From: an uncultured Opitutia bacterium | Lineage (GTDB): Bacteria > Verrucomicrobiota > Verrucomicrobiia > Opitutales > Opitutaceae | Length of the DNA: 64,000 nt | Reading direction: 5' to 3' | NCBI GenBank assembly: GCA_903877135.1 | Contig: CAIRCN010000056.1 | Span: forward strand, 62,001 to 126,000 | Shown here: positions 44,201 through 51,726 of the stretch, one piece after another | How the letters are laid out: each line of letters starts with the position of its first letter | Position numbering within the stretch: position 1 is the stretch's first letter | Made by a program: the position numbers and the translations under genes | The notes under the pieces: generated by a model | Told to the model about the DNA's origin: nothing | The model's database searches: none | What the model saw: the letters and a program-made list of their open reading frames with translations, nothing else

Positions 44201-44677
44201 ATGCCCGCCGTCCTCCATCTCCTTCATGGTCTGCCCGGCTCAGGTAAGACCACCTATGCCGCCAAGCTTGCCGCTGAGTGTAGAGCCCCCGTGTTCAGTC
44301 CGGACGATTGGATGATCGCCCGGCATGGCAGCAATCCTCCAGCCGCAGATTTTGCTCGTTACAAAGCAGCGATTGACACCGAGATCTGGCAGCAAACCGA
44401 TGCGCTGTTGCAGCAAGGAAAGGACGTGATCCATGACTCAGGCCTATGGACTCGCACCGAACGCGATATTGCGCGTCAGCGCGCCGCTGACGCCAAGGCT
44501 TTAACGCGGCTGTATTCTTTCGAAGCTGACGAGTCGGCCATGCTCCAGCGTGTCTTGCAGCGTTCGGCGGCTAATCCGGACAGCGCTTTGCAGATTAACG
44601 AAGCTGCGTTTCGCCTCTTCAAAACTCGTTTCGAGCCACTGGGCCCCGATGAAACCCACGTCACGATCCGCACCTGA
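44201..44677 (+). CDS. P-loop kinase (AAA_33 / zeta-like)
   Basis: A 158-residue ATP-binding protein. Walker A is GLPGSGKTT near residues 10-18; SPDDWM, the basic TRTERDIARQRA and the lid region follow, the layout of small P-loop kinases often annotated AAA_33 or zeta-toxin-like. It is squeezed between the mutase (7-base gap) and the carboxyltransferase (4-base gap). Its codon use is less GC-biased than that of both neighbours, a sign of separate origin. No antitoxin is present, so a toxin role is unlikely; the phosphate acceptor is unknown. Confidence 0.78.
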   Translation: MPAVLHLLHGLPGSGKTTYAAKLAAECRAPVFSPDDWMIARHGSNPPAADFARYKAAIDTEIWQQTDALLQQGKDVIHDSGLWTRTERDIARQRAADAKALTRLYSFEADESAMLQRVLQRSAANPDSALQINEAAFRLFKTRFEPLGPDETHVTIRT

Positions 44678-44681
44678 AGCA

Positions 44682-46295
44682 ATGAGTTCACCCGCACGCG
44701 TCCCCTCTCTCCTCGACCGCTGCAACCAAATCGCGCAGCAAGAAGCCCAGCTCCGCGAAGGCGGCGGCGCGGCCGGCCAGGAGCGCCAGCACAAGCTCGG
44801 CCGCCTTTTCGTCCGCGAGCGCATCGCCGCGCTGATCGACTCGCCCGAGTCGTTCCTCGAAGTCGGCCTCTGGGCCGCGCACGGCATGTATAAGGAATGG
44901 GGGGCGTTCCCCGGCGCGGGCGTCGTCACCGGCATCGCCGACATCGCCGGCCACCCGTGCATGATCGTCGCCAACGACGCCACCGTGAAGGCCGGCGCCT
45001 TCGTCCCGATGACCTGCAAGAAGGTCCTCCGCGCCCAGCGCATCGCCTTCGAGTGCAACCTACCGCTCGTCTATCTCGTCGATTCCGCCGGCGTTTTCCT
45101 CCCCATGCAGGACGAGATTTTCCCCGATGAGGACGACTTCGGTCGCATTTTTCGGAACAACGCCGTCATCTCCGCCGCCGGCATCCCGCAATACGCGGCC
45201 ATTATGGGCAACTGCGTCGCCGGCGGCGCCTACCTGCCCGTCCTCTGCGACAAGATCCTCATGACTGAGGGCAGCGGCCTCTACCTCGCCGGCCCGCAGC
45301 TCGTGAAAGCCGCCATCGGCCAGGAGACCGACACCGAGACCCTCGGCGGCGCCGCGATGCACGCCGAGATTTCCGGCACCGTCGATTTCAAGGAAACGGA
45401 CGACCCCGCCGCCATCAAGCGCCTCAAGTCACTCCTCGCGCTCCTCCCTGCCGAAGTTAACTCGTCACATGTCACAAGCCACACTTCACACGCCGAGCCA
45501 GAATTTCCGGCGAGCCGTCTCTACGACCTCGTCTCCGTCGATGGCCGCAAAGAGTATGACGTCCGCGATCTGATCAAGTGCCTCGCCGACGCCGGCTCGC
45601 TCGACGAATACAAGACCGACTACGGCAAATCCATCGTCTGCACCTTCGCGCGCCTCGGCGGCCGGCCCATCGGCATCGTCGCCAACCAGCGTATGCGCGT
45701 CCAGTCGAAGACGAGCGGCCTCCAGATGCAGGGCGTCATCTACGCTGACAGCGCCGACAAGGGCGCGCGGTTCATCATGGACTGCAACCAGACGCGCGTG
45801 CCCCTTCTCTTCCTGCAGGATGTCTCCGGCTTCATGGTCGGCAAGGACGCCGAGCAGAGCGGCATCATCCGCTCGGGCGCGAAGATGGTGAACGCGCTCA
45901 GTAACTCCACTGTGCCGAAGATCACCGTCATCACCGGCGGCTCGTTCGGCGCCGGCAACTACGCGATGTGCGGCAAGGCCTTCGACCCGCGCTTCATCTT
46001 CTCCTGGCCCCACGGCAAATACGCCGTCATGGGCGCCGCGCAGGCGAGCGACGTGGTTTTCAACATCCTCACCCGCTCCGCTAAGGACAAGACCCCGGCC
46101 GAACTCGACGCCCTCCGCGCCAAGGTCAAAGCCGACTACACCGAGCAGACCGACATCCGCTACGGCGCCGCCCGCGGCTGGGTGGACGCGATCATCCAGC
46201 CCGACGACACCCGCGCGACGCTCCTCCGCGCCTTCGCCCTCGCCTGCCGCGCAACCCCAAAACCCGGTTTCCACACCGGCGTGCTGCAGGTTTAA
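44682..46295 (+). CDS. Acyl-CoA carboxylase carboxyltransferase subunit (methylcrotonyl/geranyl-CoA type)
   Basis: A 537-residue crotonase-fold carboxyltransferase. YLVDSAGVFLPMQDEIFPDE followed by FGRIF, MGNCVAGGAYLPVL, LAGPQLVKAAIGQE, FLQDVSGFMVG and GGSFGAGNYAMCGKAFDPRF resemble the beta subunits of 3-methylcrotonyl-CoA (LiuB) and geranyl-CoA (AtuC) carboxylases more than propionyl-CoA carboxylase. It needs a biotin carboxylase/biotin carrier subunit that is not in the window. The heptamer repeat encodes SSHVTSHTSH in a loop between the two domains. A first ATG 8 bases after the kinase stop region was taken as start. Confidence 0.9.
   Translation: MSSPARVPSLLDRCNQIAQQEAQLREGGGAAGQERQHKLGRLFVRERIAALIDSPESFLEVGLWAAHGMYKEWGAFPGAGVVTGIADIAGHPCMIVANDATVKAGAFVPMTCKKVLRAQRIAFECNLPLVYLVDSAGVFLPMQDEIFPDEDDFGRIFRNNAVISAAGIPQYAAIMGNCVAGGAYLPVLCDKILMTEGSGLYLAGPQLVKAAIGQETDTETLGGAAMHAEISGTVDFKETDDPAAIKRLKSLLALLPAEVNSSHVTSHTSHAEPEFPASRLYDLVSVDGRKEYDVRDLIKCLADAGSLDEYKTDYGKSIVCTFARLGGRPIGIVANQRMRVQSKTSGLQMQGVIYADSADKGARFIMDCNQTRVPLLFLQDVSGFMVGKDAEQSGIIRSGAKMVNALSNSTVPKITVITGGSFGAGNYAMCGKAFDPRFIFSWPHGKYAVMGAAQASDVVFNILTRSAKDKTPAELDALRAKVKADYTEQTDIRYGAARGWVDAIIQPDDTRATLLRAFALACRATPKPGFHTGVLQV
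45464..45491. repeat. Heptamer repeat inside the carboxyltransferase gene (4 units)
   Basis: Units GTCACAT, GTCACAA, GCCACAC and TTCACAC fill 45464-45491, the reverse complement of the type over the prpD start (5588-5615). They are translated as SHVTSHTSH between the two crotonase-like domains. Confidence 0.75.
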
Positions 46296-46304
46296 GCAAT
46301 GATC

Positions 46305-46377
46305 ACCACGAAGAAACAGAGACACAAAGCCGTGTCATCCTGCTACGTTCTCCTTCGTGTCTCCGTGTCTCTGTGGT
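46305..46377. repeat. Intergenic imperfect palindromic element
   Basis: Two 25-base arms (46305-46329 and 46353-46377) match as an inverted repeat at 20 of 25 positions around a 23-base loop. Arms are built of ACAGAGACAC / GTGTCTCTGTGG-like strings. The element fills most of the 92-base gap between the carboxyltransferase and AtuA genes. Similar ACCACGAAG...CTTCGTG elements are, to my knowledge, dispersed in many verrucomicrobial and planctomycetal genomes; it could be a REP-like unit or an mRNA hairpin. Confidence 0.7.
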
Positions 46378-46387
46378 TCTCCTTGCC

Positions 46388-47740
46388 ATGATAAGGATCG
46401 CCAACGCCTCCGGTTTCTGGGGTGACCAGCCCGACGCCGCCGCGCGCCTCGTCGCGCAGCAGCCCGACCTCGACTTCCTCACCCTTGACTACCTCGCCGA
46501 GGTCTCGCTCTCGATTATGGCGATCATGCGCGCCAAGGATCCCACCGCCGCCTACGCGCGCGACTTCGTCGAGGTGCTGCGCTCGCTCGTTCCCTTCTAC
46601 CAAGCCGGCGGAAAAACCAAGATCGTCACCAACGCCGGCGGCCTCGACCCGCCCGCCTGCGCCCGCGCCTGCGCCGAGGTCCTTCGCGCCACGAACCTCG
46701 CCCACCTCCGCCTCGCCACCGTCACCGGCGACGACGTCTTGCCTGCGCTGCGCGCCGACCCTGCGGCCTTCGCCAACCTCGAAACCGCCGCGCCGCTCTC
46801 CTCGGTCGCCCCGCGTCTCGTCACCGCCAACGCCTACCTCGGCGCCGGGCCCATCGCCGAGGCGCTGCACGCCGGGGCCGACATCGTCATAACCGGCCGC
46901 GTGGCCGACCCCTCGCTCACCGTCGGGCCGTGCCGCGCGCACTTTGGCTGGGGCGAGACCGACTACGACCGGCTCGCCGGCGCGACCGTCGCCGGCCACC
47001 TGATCGAGTGCGGAACGCAGGCCTGCGGCGGTTTCTCGACCGACTGGCTCGACCTCCCGGACAACCACGACATCGGTTTCCCCGTCGTGGAAATTTCCGC
47101 TGACGGCTCGTGCGTCGTCACCAAGCCCGCCGGCACCGGCGGCGCCGTCACGGTGCCGACCGTGAAGGAGCAACTGCTCTACGAGATCGGCAACCCGGGA
47201 AACTACCTCTCGCCCGACGTCACCGTTTCCTTCCTCACCCTGCACGTCGATCAGTTCAGCGAGAACCGCGTTCGCGTGTCCGGCGCGACCGGCCGCGCTC
47301 CAACCGGCGCCTACAAAGTCTCCGCCACCTACCGCGACGGCTACAAGGCCCACGGTCTGCTGACCATCTTCGGCAACGACGCCGTGAAAAAGGCGCGCTA
47401 CGCCGGCGAGGGCATCCTTCGCCGGCTCGCCGCGCGCGGCTGCGTTTACCGCGAGACACTGATCGAGTGCCTCGGCACCGGCGCCAGCGTGCGCGGGCTC
47501 GCCAGCCGCATGAGCGACACCCACCTCGTCGAGACCGTGCTGCGCGTGAGCGTCGCCGCCGACACCAAGGAACCCGTCGAGCGTTTCACGCGGGAGATCG
47601 CGCCGCTCGTCACCTGCGGCCCGCAGGGCGTGACCGGCTACGCCACCGGCCGCCCAAAAATCCTCCCGATCTTCGGCTACTGGCCTTGCCTCATCGATCG
47701 CGCGGCCGTGCGGCCCACCATGGCGTTGCTCCCCCCATGA
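46388..47740 (+). CDS. AtuA family protein (DUF1446)
   Basis: A 450-residue cytoplasmic protein. IRIANASGFWGDQPDAAARL, DFLTLDYLAEVSLSIM, KIVTNAGGLDP, the ITGRVADPSLTVGP segment, and GGFSTDWLDLPD are hallmarks of AtuA, required in Pseudomonas for acyclic terpene (citronellol/geraniol) use; its biochemical role is unknown. In many genomes the protein carries a C-terminal ferredoxin-like domain; here that domain is a separate gene joined by ATGA. Neighbouring carboxyltransferase and hydratase genes match the usual Atu/Liu context. Confidence 0.88.
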   Translation: MIRIANASGFWGDQPDAAARLVAQQPDLDFLTLDYLAEVSLSIMAIMRAKDPTAAYARDFVEVLRSLVPFYQAGGKTKIVTNAGGLDPPACARACAEVLRATNLAHLRLATVTGDDVLPALRADPAAFANLETAAPLSSVAPRLVTANAYLGAGPIAEALHAGADIVITGRVADPSLTVGPCRAHFGWGETDYDRLAGATVAGHLIECGTQACGGFSTDWLDLPDNHDIGFPVVEISADGSCVVTKPAGTGGAVTVPTVKEQLLYEIGNPGNYLSPDVTVSFLTLHVDQFSENRVRVSGATGRAPTGAYKVSATYRDGYKAHGLLTIFGNDAVKKARYAGEGILRRLAARGCVYRETLIECLGTGASVRGLASRMSDTHLVETVLRVSVAADTKEPVERFTREIAPLVTCGPQGVTGYATGRPKILPIFGYWPCLIDRAAVRPTMALLPP

Positions 47741-48069
47741 TTCCCCTCCGCCAAATCGCCTTCGCCCGCAGCGGCGACAAGGGGGCGTCGGCCAACGTCG
47801 CCGTCTTCGCCCGCTCGCCCGCCGCCTACGCGTGGCTGCGCGACCACCTCACCGCCACCGCCGTCGAGGAGTATTTCCGTCCGCTCGGCGTCGGCACCGT
47901 CACACGCTTCGAAGTGCCCAACCTGGAGGCGCTGAACTTCCTCTTGCCCGCCATCCTCGCCGGCGGCGGCAGCCGCTCGCTGCGCATCGACGCCCAGGGT
48001 AAGACCCTTGGCATGGCACTCCTCGAAATGCCGGTGGACGCTCCCGCCAAATTTTTTTCCCGGTCATGA
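47737..48069 (+). CDS. Stand-alone AtuA-like C-terminal (ferredoxin-fold) domain protein
   Basis: A 110-residue protein: FARSGDKGASANVAVFARSP, a central YFRPLGVG, and GGGSRSLRIDAQGKTLGMAL match the C-terminal domain that is fused to AtuA in other bacteria. No Cys cluster is present, so the ferredoxin-like name refers to fold only. It overlaps the AtuA gene by ATGA and the hydratase gene by ATGA, so the three are translated together. It probably forms one complex with the AtuA protein. Confidence 0.85.
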   Translation: MIPLRQIAFARSGDKGASANVAVFARSPAAYAWLRDHLTATAVEEYFRPLGVGTVTRFEVPNLEALNFLLPAILAGGGSRSLRIDAQGKTLGMALLEMPVDAPAKFFSRS

Positions 48070-48836
48070 ATTCCCCCGTCCTTGTCTCGACTGACGGCCC
48101 GATCACTACCGTCACGCTCAACCGGCCCGACAAACGCAACGCACTGAACGTCGAGTTACTCGCCGCGCTCAGGGCTGCGCTCTCCACCGCCGAGGCCGAC
48201 CGCGTGCAACGCGTGTTCGTGCTGCGCGGGGCGGGCCCGGTGTTCTGCTCCGGACTCGATCTCGCGGAGGCCGCGCAGCCTGATTTCGCGCACCGCTCTG
48301 CGGAGCTCGTCGGCCGGACGCTCGGCGCGCTGGCGACATCGCGGCTCGTCACCCTCGCGGTCGTGCAAGGCGCGGCCATCGCCGGCGGCGCGGGCCTCGC
48401 CAGCGCGTGCGACTTCGTTGTCGCCGTGCGCGACGCAAAGTTTGGCTACCCTGAGGTGCGCCGCGGGCTCGTGCCCGCGCTCATCATGACTTTCCTGCGC
48501 CGCCAACTCCGTGAGCGAGATGCGCGCGAGTTGCTATTGCTCGGAAAACTTTTCACCGCCGAGCACGCCCTCACCATCGGCCTCATTAACCGCGTGGTCG
48601 CCGACGAAACCGCGCTCGCGAGCGAGATTCAGTCCATTGTCGGCTCCTTGCTGCAAGGCGCGCCCGAGGCCATCGCCGAGACTAAAAAACTGCTTGCCGC
48701 GCTCTGGCCGTCACCCGTCAACGACGACCTAGATCGCGCGCACGCTTATCACCTCTCCGCGCGCAACTCAGCCGAGGCGAAGGAAGGTGTGGCGGCGTTT
48801 CTCGAAAAACGCCCGCCTCACTGGGCGCCCAAGTAG
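48066..48836 (+). CDS. Enoyl-CoA hydratase/isomerase family protein
   Basis: A 256-residue crotonase-fold enzyme. LNRPDKRNALNVELLAAL, the oxyanion-hole segment GAGPVFCSGLDLAEAAQ, and AIAGGAGLASACDFVVAVRD followed by FGYPEVRRGLVPAL are present; the Glu in YPEV is one of the usual catalytic acids. By context it would hydrate the product of the carboxylase, i.e. 3-methylglutaconyl-CoA or isohexenylglutaconyl-CoA (LiuC/AtuE role). Last gene of the plus-strand series; converges on the DUF4177 gene. Confidence 0.9.
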   Translation: MNSPVLVSTDGPITTVTLNRPDKRNALNVELLAALRAALSTAEADRVQRVFVLRGAGPVFCSGLDLAEAAQPDFAHRSAELVGRTLGALATSRLVTLAVVQGAAIAGGAGLASACDFVVAVRDAKFGYPEVRRGLVPALIMTFLRRQLRERDARELLLLGKLFTAEHALTIGLINRVVADETALASEIQSIVGSLLQGAPEAIAETKKLLAALWPSPVNDDLDRAHAYHLSARNSAEAKEGVAAFLEKRPPHWAPK

Positions 48837-48852
48837 GCGCGGCGCCCGCGCC

Positions 48853-50439
48853 TCATTCGCCCTTCTTCGAACGGGTGCGCTTCGGTTTCCCGCCGTCGTC
48901 AGCCGGCTCGGCAAATTTCGAGACTTTGGCGTTAAGCCAGAGCTCGTCCTTGGCGTTGCGGTTAAGCCAGAAAATCTCGCCCGCGTGCTCGACGAAGACG
49001 GGTTTCTCGCGCGCCTTTTCCGGCACCTTCAACCCGGCGGCGGTGAGTGCCGCGACGAAATCCTCGGGCGCCTTGCCCAGTTCTTCCGCCAGCCGCTCGA
49101 GTTTGCCAGCGACGGAACCGGTCTTAGTTTCCTTCAACAGGAGCCGCACAGCGCTGAGGGTGTTTTCGGTTTTCGCTTCCCGATTTTGGCTTTCAGGGGC
49201 GGGCTCCGGCACAGCGGCAGACGCAGGCGTCGGCGTGAATACCGCGGCGGTCTCCGGGGTCGGCGTTTCCTGGGTGACCGGCGGCGCATCGCTCGGGAGC
49301 TTCTCGCGGCCGTTGATCCACACGCCGCCGCGTGAATCAAGGTTGAGCCACCAGATGTCGCCCTCGATCTCGACGTTCACCGGCTTGTCCGCGGCGGCAG
49401 CAGGGAGAACCAGGCCCAGCGCGATGAAGCCCGCGATGAGGTCGACCTCGGTGCATTTCAGGGCGCGGGCCAAAAAACTGGTGCTGCCCGAGCCGCCGGG
49501 GCCGCGGCGGTTGCGCCGCATGAGCGGGCGGATTTTCCCCAGCAGCGCCGAACCGGCGGGCAGCGGAGCGGGAGGAATCTGGCTTGTCGCTTTTGGCTTT
49601 TCACTTTCTGGTGCGGTGGTGGGCGCGGCTTCTGATACTGCGGCGGCCGGGATTTCCGGATTACGGTTTTCCGCCTCGGAGGCAGCGGCGGGTTCCTCGG
49701 GGGCGACGCGCTGCGCCTGCACCACGCGGAACACCGGACGGGGCTTTTCGCGGGTGTTGATCCAGATCTCGCCGCGGCGGTTGATGTTCACCCAAAACAG
49801 GTCGCCGTCGTATTCGACGTAGAGGGGCTTGGCATTCTCGTCGCCGGGGATCTGGAGGCCGCACTCGACGAGCGCACCCTTCACATCGTCCTCTGAGAGG
49901 TCCCACTTCTTGGCGAGATAATCGACGCCGACGGACATGCCGGGGCCGCGCTGGTTGCGGCGCAAGTGGGGCTTGAGCGCGTCGAAGAACGACGGCAGCT
50001 CATCCTCCTTGGCCAGTTGGTCCCACTCATCCTTCTCGATCTCTTCAGGCGCGTCGGGATCGCTGTCGCGTGAGGTGTCCACGGGCTTGCGGAAACCGTC
50101 GTCAGGGGCGGCCTTTTCCTCCAGAAAGCTCGCGGGCGCGACTTCGGCGGCGGCAGGGGCGGCGCTGCTGGTCGCCGCCTTGAACTTGGCCTCAAACTCG
50201 GCGCGGAGTTTTTCGGCCTCGACCTTGGCGGCGGCGGCGACGGCGTCCTCGAGCGTCCAGTCGCGCTGGGTCGAGCGGCGCACGAGACCGGTGAAGGCAA
50301 GGGCGTTGTCGGGCGGCGACTGAAAATGGACGATCTCCCACTCATCGCGGCCGAGATCGTTGAGATATTTTTCCAGCATTGCGGGCGTGGCAAAGCCGCC
50401 CTTGCCGCTGGTGATGACCTTGTATTCCCAAAGTGACAT
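48853..50439 (-). CDS. DUF4177-type protein with three tandem novel repeats
   Basis: A 528-residue acidic, probably cytoplasmic protein. The N-terminus (SLWEYKVI, LNDLGRDEWEIVHFQ) matches the small DUF4177 domain. An Ala/Glu-rich linker leads to three copies of a unit of about 75 residues, each with a basic or polar opening (LRRNQRGPG, MRRNRRGPG, a degenerate third), a helical part with a hydrophobic AL-x-GL, and a closing strand pair: GDLFWVNINRRGEIWINTRE, GDIWWLNLDSRGGVWINGRE and GEIFWLNRNAKDELWLNAK. Units are separated by Pro/Glu/Ala linkers. The protein ends with basic KRTRSKKGE, suggesting nucleic-acid binding. I cannot name the repeat family. Confidence 0.72.
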   Translation of the reverse strand: MSLWEYKVITSGKGGFATPAMLEKYLNDLGRDEWEIVHFQSPPDNALAFTGLVRRSTQRDWTLEDAVAAAAKVEAEKLRAEFEAKFKAATSSAAPAAAEVAPASFLEEKAAPDDGFRKPVDTSRDSDPDAPEEIEKDEWDQLAKEDELPSFFDALKPHLRRNQRGPGMSVGVDYLAKKWDLSEDDVKGALVECGLQIPGDENAKPLYVEYDGDLFWVNINRRGEIWINTREKPRPVFRVVQAQRVAPEEPAAASEAENRNPEIPAAAVSEAAPTTAPESEKPKATSQIPPAPLPAGSALLGKIRPLMRRNRRGPGGSGSTSFLARALKCTEVDLIAGFIALGLVLPAAAADKPVNVEIEGDIWWLNLDSRGGVWINGREKLPSDAPPVTQETPTPETAAVFTPTPASAAVPEPAPESQNREAKTENTLSAVRLLLKETKTGSVAGKLERLAEELGKAPEDFVAALTAAGLKVPEKAREKPVFVEHAGEIFWLNRNAKDELWLNAKVSKFAEPADDGGKPKRTRSKKGE

Positions 50440-50507
50440 AGAAAATCGAAACTCCACCCATCCCAAAAGCCGCCCCCCATGCCGAGCCTAATCTCTCCCC
50501 GGCTCGA

Positions 50508-51686
50508 TTATTTGCTCACCGCCGCAAGGAACCATGTCAGCGCAAACGCCGTGAGCTGGCCGCCGGGACCACCAAGGTTGACCTCGAAGCCATGCGTGGC
50601 CCAAGGGAGCTCGACAAAAACGTGCGACACCTGCGCCTCCCTGAGCGCCGCCTCCAGACGCCGACTGTGCCTCACCCAAGACAGCGTGTCGATGGTGCCG
50701 TGCAGCAGCAGCGTCGGCGGCGTAACGCCGCGGCGCACCAGGGCCTGCCCGCTCGCCGAATCGTAGAGCGCTTCGCGGCCCTCGGGCGGACCGCCCATAA
50801 TTTGCCGCATCAGTTTCAGCGAATTCAGCGCATCATCGGAGCGGGAAACCGACCATACGAAACGCATGTCGTGCGGCGCGTAAAGCGCCACCACCCCGCG
50901 GATGGCCGGGTCGCCCAGATAGCCGACCGCCGTAGCAATCTGTCCGCCCGCCGAGCGGCCGAGGAGCACCAACCGCGCGGGGTCAAAGCCCAGTTCTGGC
51001 GCGTGCGTCTTCAGCCAGGCAATCGCCGCGAGCACGTCGTCGCGCTGCGCCGGCCACGGGTGCGTCGGCGCGAGCCGGTAGGAAATCGCGGCCACGGCGT
51101 AGCCTTGGCGAGCCAGCCAGTGATTAAAACCCGCCAACTGGCGGCGGTCGCCTCCGTCCCACCCACCGCCGTGGATGGCGATTACGCAGGTGACCGGCAT
51201 CCCGATCGGGCTGGACGGATTCGCCGGATATAAATCCAGCGCCAGCCCGGGTGCGAACGTGTGCGTTTGCATCTGGCCATTTGGCGGAATCACACGCAGC
51301 AGCTTTCGCAGCGAAAAGGGTCCGAAGGAAAATGTCGCGGGACCGAACGCCGCGCCGAGTTGCGCGGGCAATCCCCGCCCGATCTGCCATGCCTGCACCA
51401 CCGGTCGTAGAAACAGCCAGATCGCCGCCACACAAAGCACGACGGTTGTCACCGTCAAAAGCAGCGATCCTCCGCACGCCAGTCTGGCCGCCAACACGCC
51501 CAGCGGCACGACGGCGAGCGCGTAGCCGAATTCGCCTGCGAGCACGGCAAGCTTCCAATTCACCGCCACCGGCACGTGCGCCACCGTGAGGAGCGACAGT
51601 GCCAGCGCGACGACTGCGACCAGCAGAAGCAGCACATTGGGCAACATCCCGCTACTACGTGCGAGAAACCCGCGCAGTTGAATCAT
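50508..51686 (-). CDS. Membrane-anchored alpha/beta-hydrolase (carboxylesterase)
   Basis: A 392-residue protein. The first ~115 residues hold three hydrophobic helices (VLLLLVAVVALALSLLTV, LAGEFGYALAVVPLGVLAA, LLLTVTTVVLCVAAIWLFL). The rest is an esterase of the hormone-sensitive-lipase/feruloyl-esterase-like type: oxyanion motif AIHGGGWDGGD, nucleophile Ser in LLGRSAGG, Asp in LHGTIDTLSW, and His in PWATHGFEVN. The catalytic domain should face the periplasm or cytoplasm near the membrane. The start at MIQLRGFL precedes the first helix. The gene is divergent from the pseudouridine synthase gene. Confidence 0.82.
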   Translation of the reverse strand: MIQLRGFLARSSGMLPNVLLLLVAVVALALSLLTVAHVPVAVNWKLAVLAGEFGYALAVVPLGVLAARLACGGSLLLTVTTVVLCVAAIWLFLRPVVQAWQIGRGLPAQLGAAFGPATFSFGPFSLRKLLRVIPPNGQMQTHTFAPGLALDLYPANPSSPIGMPVTCVIAIHGGGWDGGDRRQLAGFNHWLARQGYAVAAISYRLAPTHPWPAQRDDVLAAIAWLKTHAPELGFDPARLVLLGRSAGGQIATAVGYLGDPAIRGVVALYAPHDMRFVWSVSRSDDALNSLKLMRQIMGGPPEGREALYDSASGQALVRRGVTPPTLLLHGTIDTLSWVRHSRRLEAALREAQVSHVFVELPWATHGFEVNLGGPGGQLTAFALTWFLAAVSK

Positions 51687-51726
51687 TTTCGGCGTGTCCT
51701 CCCTGCGCGGCATGGTTCAGTGCGGC

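Noticed and set aside
44201-44677. Zeta-type toxin of a toxin-antitoxin system
   Set aside because: No epsilon-like antitoxin lies next to it and it is packed in a metabolic operon; a general P-loop kinase is the safer call.
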